A stretch of 5,981 nucleotides of DNA, from positions 1 through 5,981 of the forward strand of contig JAFQNM010000036.1 of the NCBI GenBank assembly GCA_017395885.1. The letters are read 5' to 3'. The DNA is from Clostridia bacterium (GTDB lineage Bacteria; Bacillota; Clostridia; Oscillospirales; CAG-272). Position 1 is the first letter of the stretch; each line of letters begins with the position of its first letter. Of the stretch, positions 1 through 5,978 are shown in pieces. The notes beneath the pieces were generated by a model. The model saw only the letters and a list, made by a program, of their open reading frames with translations, ran no database searches and was not told the origin of the DNA. The translations under genes and the position numbers were made by a program.

Positions 1-972
1 CACGATTTTGAAAACACCGCAAAGCAGGTGCTTGCCCTTCAGGCCGCTGGCTGTGATATAGTCCGTATCGCCGTTCCCGACGAGGAAAGCGCCCCTGTTT
101 TCCGTGCCGTTCGCGAGGCCGGCGCCACCGTTCCCCTTGTTGCAGATATCCATTTTGATTATAAGATCGCTCTTGCCGCCCTGAAAAACGGTGTTGACAA
201 GGTACGTATCAATCCCGGCAACATAGGAGCTGAGTGGAAGGTGAGAGAGGTTGCTGATGCCTGCCGCCTCTCAGGCGTTCCCATTCGTATCGGCGTTAAC
301 GGCGGAAGCCTTGAAAAGTCACTTCTTGAAAAGTACGGCGCTCCCACCGCTGAGGCTCTGGCTGAAAGCGCACTCACTCAGGCTGATGTGCTTGAGGGTA
401 TGGGCTTTCGCGATACGGTCATCTCCATCAAATCCTCTACAATTAAAACAATGACCGATGCGGCAAGGATCGTTGCAAGAGATTCTGATTATCCTATCCA
501 CCTTGGTGTTACCGAAGCAGGCACTGAGTATTCAGGCATTATTAAAAACTCTATCGGCATCGGTAGCCTCCTCTGCGACGGAATTGGCGATACTCTGAGA
601 GTTTCTCTCACCGCAGATCCTGTTCGTGAGGTTCTTGCAGGCAAGGAGATACTCAAATCTCTCGGCCTTATTACCGAGGGCATAAATATTATTGCCTGCC
701 CTACCTGCGGCAGAACAAAAATCGACCTGATCGGCCTTGCAGAGCGCTTCCGCGAGGCCAGCGCCTCCATAGATACAAAGGGCAAAAGGGTTAACGTTGC
801 CATTATGGGCTGCGTTGTTAACGGCCCCGGCGAGGCAAGAGAGGCAGACTTCGGCATCGCCGGAGGAGACGGCTTTGCCGTTTTCTTCAAGGACGGAAAA
901 ACTCTCGGCCGAGTTGAAGAAGGCTGTATCGTTGAAAAGCTTATTGAAGAAACTGTTAAGTTTATAGGCTGA
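1..972 (+). CDS. ispG: 4-hydroxy-3-methylbut-2-en-1-yl diphosphate synthase (IspG/GcpE), 5'-truncated by the window
   Basis: Cytosolic [4Fe-4S] enzyme of the non-mevalonate (MEP) isoprenoid pathway. It reductively converts methylerythritol cyclodiphosphate to HMBPP, with electrons from ferredoxin or flavodoxin. The reading frame is open from base 1 and starts with H-D-F-E, which matches the THDxEAT stretch of the family, so about 30-35 N-terminal codons are missing; 323 codons plus TGA are visible. Visible-residue landmarks: the TIM-barrel part carries ADIHFD (48-53), INPGNIG (70-76) and HLGVTEAG (167-174). The C-terminal iron-sulfur domain carries CPTC (C233, C236) and GCVVNGPGE (C271, E278). 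These are the three Cys and one Glu that ligate the cluster in characterised GcpE structures, so the enzyme looks functional. There is no large insert, so this is the short bacterial form. polC follows on the same strand, 89 bases after the stop (116 if polC starts at 1089). A GTG at 28 is internal and is not the true start. Confidence 0.97.
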   Translation, partial: HDFENTAKQVLALQAAGCDIVRIAVPDEESAPVFRAVREAGATVPLVADIHFDYKIALAALKNGVDKVRINPGNIGAEWKVREVADACRLSGVPIRIGVNGGSLEKSLLEKYGAPTAEALAESALTQADVLEGMGFRDTVISIKSSTIKTMTDAARIVARDSDYPIHLGVTEAGTEYSGIIKNSIGIGSLLCDGIGDTLRVSLTADPVREVLAGKEILKSLGLITEGINIIACPTCGRTKIDLIGLAERFREASASIDTKGKRVNVAIMGCVVNGPGEAREADFGIAGGDGFAVFFKDGKTLGRVEEGCIVEKLIEETVKFIG

Positions 973-995
973 TGCCGGGACGGGTATTTTTGTCC

Positions 996-1024
996 CTGTT
1001 ATGTCACATAACCAATGTTATCCT
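996..1024 (+). promoter_or_regulatory. Weak candidate extended -10 promoter for polC
   Basis: TG-T-TATCCT at 1016-1024 fits an extended -10 element (TGn plus 4 of 6 matches to TATAAT). The only -35-like hexamer at 17-bp spacing is CTGTTA (996-1001), with 3 of 6 matches. Transcription would begin near 1031, in the loop side of the 1019-1053 hairpin, so such a transcript would lack the hairpin's 5' arm. The score is marginal. polC could instead be transcribed only by read-through from ispG. Confidence 0.18.
998..1021. promoter_or_regulatory. Overlapping inverted repeats (three GTTAT/ATAAC arms), possible operator or RNA switch
   Basis: GTTATGTCACATAAC at 998-1012 is a perfect palindrome with 7-bp arms around C1005. 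Its right half, ATAAC (1008-1012), is also inverted against GTTAT at 1017-1021 across a 4-base spacer. The middle arm can therefore pair with either neighbour but not both. The last arm runs into the 5' arm of the next hairpin (1019-1053). As DNA it could be a transcription-factor operator; as RNA it could give mutually exclusive hairpins. I do not recognise a known regulator's consensus, so the function is inference from symmetry and position only. Confidence 0.4.
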
Positions 1025-1053
1025 TTCCCCGTAAACAATTCGGGGAAAGGATA
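1019..1053 (+). promoter_or_regulatory. Perfect 13-bp hairpin in the ispG-polC spacer (attenuator, terminator or RBS-sequestering leader)
   Basis: TATCCTTTCCCCG (1019-1031) is perfectly complementary to CGGGGAAAGGATA (1041-1053) around the 9-base loop TAAACAATT. The stem is followed by AATTTATC, which is not a good U-tract, so efficient termination is doubtful. The 3' arm contains the purine-rich GGGGAAAGGA, the only Shine-Dalgarno-like sequence for an ATG at 1062, so a folded stem would hide it. Less than 40 bases separate the stem from the last plausible polC start, which leaves little room for a promoter downstream. Complete termination here would therefore silence polC. A partial or conditional role is more likely, but that is inference. 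Confidence 0.55.
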
Positions 1054-1061
1054 AATTTATC

Positions 1062-4000
1062 ATGAAAGAAACTGAAAGGATGCACAGTATGGCTGATGGA
1101 AGAACCCTTGCAACTATATTTTCACGGTACAAGCCGGTCAGTGCCCCCCTGCAGAATATTATAGATAGCTCTGCCGATGCTCGCCTATCCGGAGACAGAG
1201 AAAAAAAGATCTATGAGGTTCGATTTTCTCTGCCCTTTATTGCAAAAAAGGATGACCTTTATAAAATAGAAAAAGAGCTTTGCGACCTTTATGAGCTTTC
1301 TTTTGTTAGACTTTTGCCTAACTATCCGAAGGAACTGTTTTCCCTTGATTATATGGGGGAGATCTACATAGAGGCTAAGAGAGTAGGCGCCGTTACCCAC
1401 GGTTTTTTCGACGATTGCCAAACATCTCTCGAGAACGGTGTTATAACTATCTCGGTTAACTACTCTCAGGGCGGAGTTGAGCTTCTCGATCTCGGCCGTG
1501 CCGGCGAGATCGTTTCCGGCATCATCAGAAGCGAGTTTGGGCTCAATTATAAAACGGTAATCCAAAGAAGCGATGAGTATGAAAGGCACAGAGCCGAATA
1601 CCTTGAAAGGCAGGCTGCTTTTCTGAGAAGAACTCAGGAGCAGGCTGTTGAATACAACCGCATCATCGAGGAGCGCCGCAGACAGGAGGAGGCCGCAGAG
1701 GCCGCCAAAAAGGCACAGGAAGCTCCTCAGTACAAGCGAATAGACTCTCTTTTCGAGGCAAGCGAGGAGGTTGACGAAATAGAGGGCGGCGTTTTCAAAA
1801 GCGGCCGTATGACCTTTGATACAAACTCCTCTGACATTCTCTACGGAGAAGAGGATTTTGAGATCTCCGACCCTACTGCACTACGTATGGTAAAATCCAA
1901 CATGAGAAGCGTTACGGTGCTGGGCAAGATCTTCAAATCCGAGGCAGCAGAGATAAGAAACTCTGATAATATGTCCGTTACCATAGGCATCACCGATAAC
2001 GATTCCTCAGTTTTTCTGAAGCTGCAGATGCCTGCAGCAGAGGCAGAGCCCTTTGCAAAAAGCATGAAGAGCGGAATGTGCATTGCCGCTGTGGGAAGCG
2101 TTCGTGCAGATAAATTCGGAGAATACAACGTTTCCGTCAAGGGAATTAAGAAGATCAAATGGATAATCCGAAAGGATAATGCCCCCGTTAAAAGAGTGGA
2201 GCTTCATTGCCACACAAACCTTTCCTCAATGGATGCAATTCCTGCCCCTGCCGACGTTGTTAAGCGCGCCGCCGCCTGGGGACACAAGGCTATTGCCATT
2301 ACCGACCACGGCAATGCTCAGGGCTTTCCCACGGCGATGCTTGCCGCAGAGGGCATGAAGGATAACCCTATAAAGGTCATTTACGGAATTGAAGCATATT
2401 TCGTTGACGATACACGACGTGCCGTTTTCGGCCACACAGACAGCGATTTTAACGATGAATTCATCGTTTTCGATATAGAGACCACAGGTCTTTCCGTCCA
2501 CAACTGCGCTATCACAGAGATCGGTGCGGTCAAGGTCAAAAACGGTGAGGTGCTTGAGGAATTCAGCATTATGACAGACCCGGGTATGCCTATTCCCGAA
2601 GCTATCACCGAGCTGACAGGCATTACCGATGAAATGGTCAAGGGCCAGCCCGATAACGTTACTGCGGTACGTGCCTTTCTCGATTTTGCAGGAAACAGGC
2701 TCCTCATCGCTCATAATGCAGACTTCGATACCAGCTTTATCAGAAAGGTCTGCGAGAGCGAAGGCATCCCCTTCCCCAACCCTTATCTGGATACCGTTTC
2801 CATGTCTCGCTACGTTAACCCCGAGCTGAAAAAGCACAAGCTTGATATTCTTGCAGATTATTTCAGCCTGGGCAGTTTCAACCATCACAGGGCTACGGAT
2901 GATGCCGCTATGCTCTCTGCCATATTCTATAAAATGGTAGACAAGCTTCGCGATGAGGGCATTATGGACTTTAACCACCTCTCCGAAACGATGAGCGAAA
3001 GGGCCGATCCTCTGAAGCTTCGCACCTATCACCAGATAATTCTTGCAAAGAATAAGGTAGGCCTGAAAAACCTTTACAGGCTCATTTCAGATTCATACCT
3101 TACTTATTATCGCCGCTTTCCCCGAATTCCCAAAACTCGTCTGACAGAGCTGAGGGAGGGCCTTATTATCGGATCTGCCTGCGAGGCCGGTGAGCTCTTT
3201 GAGGCTATCCGAAGCGGTCGCGGCGAGGCAGAGATCGAGGAGATTGCATCATTTTACGATTATTTCGAGATCCAGCCTATTGCAAACAACCGATTTATGA
3301 TAGAAAAGGGCCTTGCAAAGGATGAGGATGAGCTGAGAGACTTCAACCGAAGGATCGTGGCTCTCGGAGAAAAGCTGGGCAAGCCTGTTTGCGCAACCTG
3401 CGACTCTCATTATATGGACCCTGAGGATGAGATATATCGCCGCATCCTTCTGACAGGTATGAAATTCCCCGATGCAGACCGCCCCTCCGAGCTCTATATG
3501 CGAACAACCGAGGAGATGCTCCGTGAGTTCTCCTATCTCGGCGAGGAAAAGGCCTATGAGGTGGTGGTTACAAACACCAACCTTGTTGCTGATATGATAG
3601 AGCCTATCCGCCCCATTCCCGAGGGAACCTACGACCCGAAGATCGAGGGCTGCGAGGATGAGCTGAGAGAAAAATGCTATAAAAAAGCAAAGGAAATGTT
3701 CGGCGATCCCCTGCCCCCTCAGGTAAGCGAGCGACTTGAGCGTGAGCTAACATCAATTATCGGTAACGGCTTTGCCGTAATGTACATAATCGCCCGCCGC
3801 CTCGTTGAAAAAAGCGAGGAGTGGGGATATGAGGTTGGAAGCCGAGGAAGCGTAGGCTCCTCCTTTGCAGCAATGATGGGCGGAATCACAAAGGTAAACT
3901 CCCTGCCACCTCACTACCGCTGCACCGATTGTCTCTACACTGAATGGCACGACAAGGGCACGCCGAAATCAGGCTTTGACCTGCCCCCCAAGGACTGCCC

Positions 4001-5621
4001 CCGCTGCGGAAAAAAGAATATGCACCGTGACGGTCACGACATACCCTTTGAGACATTCCTTGGCTTCTACGGCGATAAGGTTCCCGATATTGACCTGAAC
4101 TTCTCCGGCGACGTTCAGGGAAACATCCATAAATACACCGAGGAGCTCTTCGGCAAGGGTCACGCCTTCCGTGCCGGTACAATCGGCACTCTTGCCGACA
4201 AGACTGCCTTCGGCTACGTTGCTAAATACCTTGAGGGCAAGGGTATCTCCGTCTGCCGAGCAGAGATTGAGCGACTGATTGCAGGATGCGTAGGCGTTAA
4301 GCGCACAACAGGCCAGCACCCCGGCGGTATTATCGTTGTTCCTCAGGAATACGACGTTTACGACTTCTGCCCGGTTCAGCACCCTGCAGATGACCCTAAC
4401 TCCTCAACGGTCACCACTCATTTCGAGTTTAAGTATCTCCACGACACTATCTTAAAGCTTGACGAGCTTGGACACGATATTCCCACAAAGTACAAGCGCC
4501 TTGAGGGCTACACAAACACAAGCGTTCTTGAATGTGACCTTTCCGACCGTGCTCTTTACAAGCTCTTTACCTCCCCGGAGCCCCTGGGAGTTACTCAGGA
4601 TGACCTTTTGGGTGTTGAAACGGGAACCCTCGGCCTTCCCGAGATGAACACAAAGTTTGTACGAGGAGTTCTCATTCAGGCTCAGCCCAAAAACTTCTCT
4701 GACCTTCTCCAGATCTCGGGTCTTACCCACGGTACGGGAGTTTGGCTCGGCAACGCAGACGAGCTTATCCGCGACGGCATCTGCACCATTTCAGACGTTA
4801 TCGGATGCCGTGACGATATTATGCTTTACCTTATCCAGCAGCACGATATGGATAAGGCTCAGTCCTTTAAGATAATGGAGGACGTTCGTAAGGGCAAGGG
4901 ACTTAAGCCCGAATACGAGGAGGCTATGATCGAGCACGGCGTTCCCGACTGGTATATAGAATCCTGCAAGCGAATCAAATACATGTTCCCAAAGGCCCAC
5001 GCGGCGGCATACGTTATCGATGCTCTGCGTCTCGGCTGGTATAAGATCTACTATCCCAAGGAGTTCTATGCCGCATACTTCACAGCGGCTCCCGGCGGTG
5101 TTGAGGCAGAGACCGTTGTTGGCGGAAGAGATTCCATTAAGGCAAAAATGGAAGAGATCGACAAGATGGGACGTGATGCCACAGCAAAGGACAAGGAAAT
5201 GCACTCAGCTCTGCAGCTTTGCAACGAGGCTGTTGTTCGCGGCATACGTTTCCTGCCTGTGGATCTGAGAAAATCAGATGCAACAAAGTTCCTGCCAGAG
5301 GCAGGCGGAATCCGCCTTCCCTTCTCTTCTATTGCAGGCCTCGGTGAATCGGCGGCTATGAGTATTATGAATGCCCGTGATAATGAGGATATTTTCTCTA
5401 TTGAGGACCTTAAGGAGGCTGGCAAGCTCTCTAAGGCAGTTGTTGAGCTTCTTGATAAAAACGGCGTTCTCAAGGGAATGAATGAAACAAATCAGCTCTC
5501 CTTCGGCGATATGGGCGGCCTATCAAAGCCTGCACCTAAGAAAAAAGAGGATAAGCCGAAAAAGCAGGAGCCTGCAGACAGCTCGGATGAGAACTCCGGC
5601 ACCCAGCTTTCTTTCTTTTGA
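1062..5621 (+). CDS. polC: DNA polymerase III PolC-type, replicative polymerase with built-in 3'-5' proofreading exonuclease
   Basis: Main chromosomal replicase subunit of low-G+C Gram-positives; it extends DNA at the fork on the sliding clamp. Length is 1519 aa from ATG 1062 or 1510 aa from ATG 1089; B. subtilis PolC is 1437. Domains (1062 numbering): N-terminal domain 1-170; Glu/Arg/Ala-rich probable coiled-coil linker 172-222; OB fold about 283-370; PHP part 1 about 378-460 (H382, H384, D415, H416, E444); DnaQ-like exonuclease about 465-635 (D471 and E473; N552/D556; H609 and D614); PHP part 2 with D781 and H783; polymerase from about 890. In the polymerase: VGSRGSVGSS 925-934, zinc ligands C954/C957/C979/C982, PDIDLNF with catalytic D1009 and D1011, TGQHPGG 1083-1089, third acidic residue D1134 in KLDELGHD, QISGLTHGT 1217-1225, and KAHAAAY from 1311. 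QLSF (1478-1481) marks the usual clamp-binding C-terminus, but a Lys/Pro/Glu-rich tail continues to a terminal QLSFF. No frameshift or missing catalytic residue was seen. The start is uncertain between 1062 and 1089. Confidence 0.97.
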   Translation: MKETERMHSMADGRTLATIFSRYKPVSAPLQNIIDSSADARLSGDREKKIYEVRFSLPFIAKKDDLYKIEKELCDLYELSFVRLLPNYPKELFSLDYMGEIYIEAKRVGAVTHGFFDDCQTSLENGVITISVNYSQGGVELLDLGRAGEIVSGIIRSEFGLNYKTVIQRSDEYERHRAEYLERQAAFLRRTQEQAVEYNRIIEERRRQEEAAEAAKKAQEAPQYKRIDSLFEASEEVDEIEGGVFKSGRMTFDTNSSDILYGEEDFEISDPTALRMVKSNMRSVTVLGKIFKSEAAEIRNSDNMSVTIGITDNDSSVFLKLQMPAAEAEPFAKSMKSGMCIAAVGSVRADKFGEYNVSVKGIKKIKWIIRKDNAPVKRVELHCHTNLSSMDAIPAPADVVKRAAAWGHKAIAITDHGNAQGFPTAMLAAEGMKDNPIKVIYGIEAYFVDDTRRAVFGHTDSDFNDEFIVFDIETTGLSVHNCAITEIGAVKVKNGEVLEEFSIMTDPGMPIPEAITELTGITDEMVKGQPDNVTAVRAFLDFAGNRLLIAHNADFDTSFIRKVCESEGIPFPNPYLDTVSMSRYVNPELKKHKLDILADYFSLGSFNHHRATDDAAMLSAIFYKMVDKLRDEGIMDFNHLSETMSERADPLKLRTYHQIILAKNKVGLKNLYRLISDSYLTYYRRFPRIPKTRLTELREGLIIGSACEAGELFEAIRSGRGEAEIEEIASFYDYFEIQPIANNRFMIEKGLAKDEDELRDFNRRIVALGEKLGKPVCATCDSHYMDPEDEIYRRILLTGMKFPDADRPSELYMRTTEEMLREFSYLGEEKAYEVVVTNTNLVADMIEPIRPIPEGTYDPKIEGCEDELREKCYKKAKEMFGDPLPPQVSERLERELTSIIGNGFAVMYIIARRLVEKSEEWGYEVGSRGSVGSSFAAMMGGITKVNSLPPHYRCTDCLYTEWHDKGTPKSGFDLPPKDCPRCGKKNMHRDGHDIPFETFLGFYGDKVPDIDLNFSGDVQGNIHKYTEELFGKGHAFRAGTIGTLADKTAFGYVAKYLEGKGISVCRAEIERLIAGCVGVKRTTGQHPGGIIVVPQEYDVYDFCPVQHPADDPNSSTVTTHFEFKYLHDTILKLDELGHDIPTKYKRLEGYTNTSVLECDLSDRALYKLFTSPEPLGVTQDDLLGVETGTLGLPEMNTKFVRGVLIQAQPKNFSDLLQISGLTHGTGVWLGNADELIRDGICTISDVIGCRDDIMLYLIQQHDMDKAQSFKIMEDVRKGKGLKPEYEEAMIEHGVPDWYIESCKRIKYMFPKAHAAAYVIDALRLGWYKIYYPKEFYAAYFTAAPGGVEAETVVGGRDSIKAKMEEIDKMGRDATAKDKEMHSALQLCNEAVVRGIRFLPVDLRKSDATKFLPEAGGIRLPFSSIAGLGESAAMSIMNARDNEDIFSIEDLKEAGKLSKAVVELLDKNGVLKGMNETNQLSFGDMGGLSKPAPKKKEDKPKKQEPADSSDENSGTQLSFF
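1075..1080 (+). promoter_or_regulatory. Ribosome-binding site favouring an alternative polC start at 1089
   Basis: AAAGGA lies 8 bases before the in-frame ATG at 1089, close to ideal Shine-Dalgarno spacing, and it is outside the 1019-1053 hairpin. The ATG at 1062 depends on AGGA at 1048-1051, inside the hairpin's 3' arm and 10 bases upstream. A third ATG at 1080 overlaps AAAGGA and has no usable spacing. Starting at 1089 would give a 1510-residue protein beginning M-A-D-G-R-T-L. Confidence 0.5.
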
Positions 5622-5640
5622 TCTGTATTTTTAATCTTTG

Positions 5641-5670
5641 TATCCCCCAACGATAGTTGGGGGATATTTT
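5641..5670 (+). terminator. Rho-independent terminator of polC
   Basis: TATCCCCCAAC (5641-5651) pairs perfectly with GTTGGGGGATA (5656-5666) around the tetraloop GATA, giving an 11-bp G+C-rich stem followed by TTTT and then CTT. It begins 20 bases after the polC stop in the right orientation. It implies that polC ends its transcription unit here instead of running into a downstream gene. Confidence 0.92.
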
Positions 5671-5676
5671 CTTACT

Positions 5677-5700
5677 ACCGTCAAATTCCGGTTTAACGGT
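5677..5700. repeat. Imperfect 24-bp palindrome after the polC terminator
   Basis: ACCGT (5677-5681) is inverted against ACGGT (5696-5700). Inside it, after one C/A mismatch, AAA (5683-5685) pairs with TTT (5692-5694) around TTCCGG. There is no T-tract, so it is unlikely to be a terminator. It may be the outer edge of the repeat cluster that follows or a protein-binding site; function unknown. Confidence 0.4.
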
Positions 5701-5710
5701 GAGGGGAGAA

Positions 5711-5750
5711 CGGTCGCTTTTTTGAAAAAAAGCTCCGCAAAAAACTTTAA
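5711..5750 (-). repeat. Interspersed A/T-rich repeat, copy 1 (reads on the minus strand)
   Basis: Read on the minus strand, this stretch runs TTAAAGTTTT (5741-5750), then TTGCGGAGCTT, then TTTTTCAAAA (5720-5729), then AAGCGACC. The same two 10-base blocks, in the same order, occur on the plus strand at 5857-5866 and 5875-5884, separated there by 8 bases instead of 11. The A-run/T-run parts can fold into a hairpin. From memory it resembles short intergenic repeats of Oscillospiraceae, but only the internal match is shown by this window. Confidence 0.5.
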
Positions 5751-5753
5751 ACA

Positions 5754-5791
5754 GGTTTATATAAAGGGAGCACACTCCCTTTATATAAACC
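5754..5791. repeat. Perfect 17-bp inverted repeat with 4-base loop
   Basis: GGTTTATATAAAGGGAG (5754-5770) and its exact reverse complement (5775-5791) flank a CACA loop. Neither side is followed immediately by a T-tract, so it is not a standard intrinsic terminator. A perfect 17-bp stem in non-coding DNA suggests either selection on structure or recent origin as part of a repeat element. It sits between the two opposed repeat copies at 5711-5750 and 5857-5890. Translation in either direction gives similar short peptides simply because the DNA is palindromic. Confidence 0.85.
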
Positions 5792-5819
5792 AACAAAAGC
5801 CCCTCGCGGGGCCTTTGTT
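5792..5819. terminator. Probable bidirectional rho-independent terminator
   Basis: AACAAAAGCCCC (5792-5803) pairs with GGGGCCTTTGTT (5808-5819) around TCGC, a 12-bp stem with one A/C mismatch. The core GCCCC/GGGGC is flanked by an A-run on the left and CTTTGTT on the right. On the minus strand the stem is followed by TTTTGTT, the better T-tract. It could terminate transcription from a convergent gene beyond the right edge as well as read-through from polC. It may be part of the repeat cluster. Confidence 0.5.
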
Positions 5820-5831
5820 CAAAGGAGTGGA

Positions 5832-5936
5832 CGCCCCTTGCCGATAAGCCGAATTATTAAAGTTTTCGCCCGCCTTTTTCAAAAGGCGGCAGGGTCAAGG
5901 GGCGGAGCCCTTGGCGCCCTCCGCAGAGGGCGAAAC
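5832..5936 (+). repeat. G+C-rich multi-hairpin element containing repeat copy 2
   Basis: The element carries TTAAAGTTTT (5857-5866) and TTTTTCAAAA (5875-5884), the blocks shared with the inverted copy at 5711-5750. Several hairpins are visible. CCGCCTTT/AAAGGCGG (5870-5877 with 5882-5889) has a TTCA loop. GGGC-GGA-GCCC (5900-5910) is extended by CAA/TTG with one bulged G. CGCCCTC/GAGGGCG (5915-5921 with 5926-5932) has a CGCA loop. At longer range, CGCCCCTTG (5832-5840) is inverted against CAAGGGGCG (5896-5904), and TTTCGCCC (5864-5871 region) can pair with GGGCGAAA (5928-5935). No reading frame here looks like a gene. It looks like a structured interspersed repeat, but there is no within-window proof of copy number beyond the partial second copy. 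Confidence 0.55.
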
Positions 5937-5958
5937 ACTTTTGCCGCACAACAGGGGT

Positions 5959-5978
5959 GCAGGGGGTGTAACCCCCGC
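5959..5978. repeat. G-run/C-run hairpin at the right edge of the window
   Basis: GGGGGT (5962-5967) pairs with ACCCCC (5971-5976) across GTA, and outer GC/GC pairs (5959-5960 with 5977-5978) form around one bulged A. It probably belongs to the same structured repeat as the preceding element and may continue past the window, which ends three bases later. No T-tract is visible. Confidence 0.45.

Noticed and set aside
977..996. Short hairpin GGGAC/GTCCC with a 10-base loop just after the ispG stop, considered as the ispG terminator
   Set aside because: It has only 5 bp, a large loop that itself holds the T-run, and no T-tract after the stem; too weak to call.
2226..3032. 268-codon open frame on the minus strand opposite the PHP/exonuclease part of polC
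   Set aside because: The opposite strand encodes highly conserved PHP and exonuclease motifs. The antisense product has no recognisable family pattern and is a by-product of polC codon use.
3969..4382. 137-codon minus-strand frame opposite the PolC palm (others of similar size at 4791-5204, 5066-5473 and 489-890)
   Set aside because: All lie wholly inside strongly supported polC or ispG coding sequence, with no separate ribosome-binding site or recognisable domain.
5722..5751. TTGAAA and TTTAAA at 18-bp spacing, considered as a promoter
   Set aside because: The -10 match is poor, the stretch is homopolymer-rich repeat sequence where such hits arise by chance, and no gene follows within the window.
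5536..5796. 86-codon minus-strand frame overlapping the end of polC
   Set aside because: It is antisense to the polC 3' end and the terminator, and its N-terminal part is just the 17-bp hairpin translated from the other strand.
5638..5847. 69-codon plus-strand frame starting at TTG after polC
   Set aside because: It runs through the polC terminator stem, the 17-bp hairpin and the second terminator. Its peptide is dictated by palindromic repeat DNA, and it has no Shine-Dalgarno sequence.
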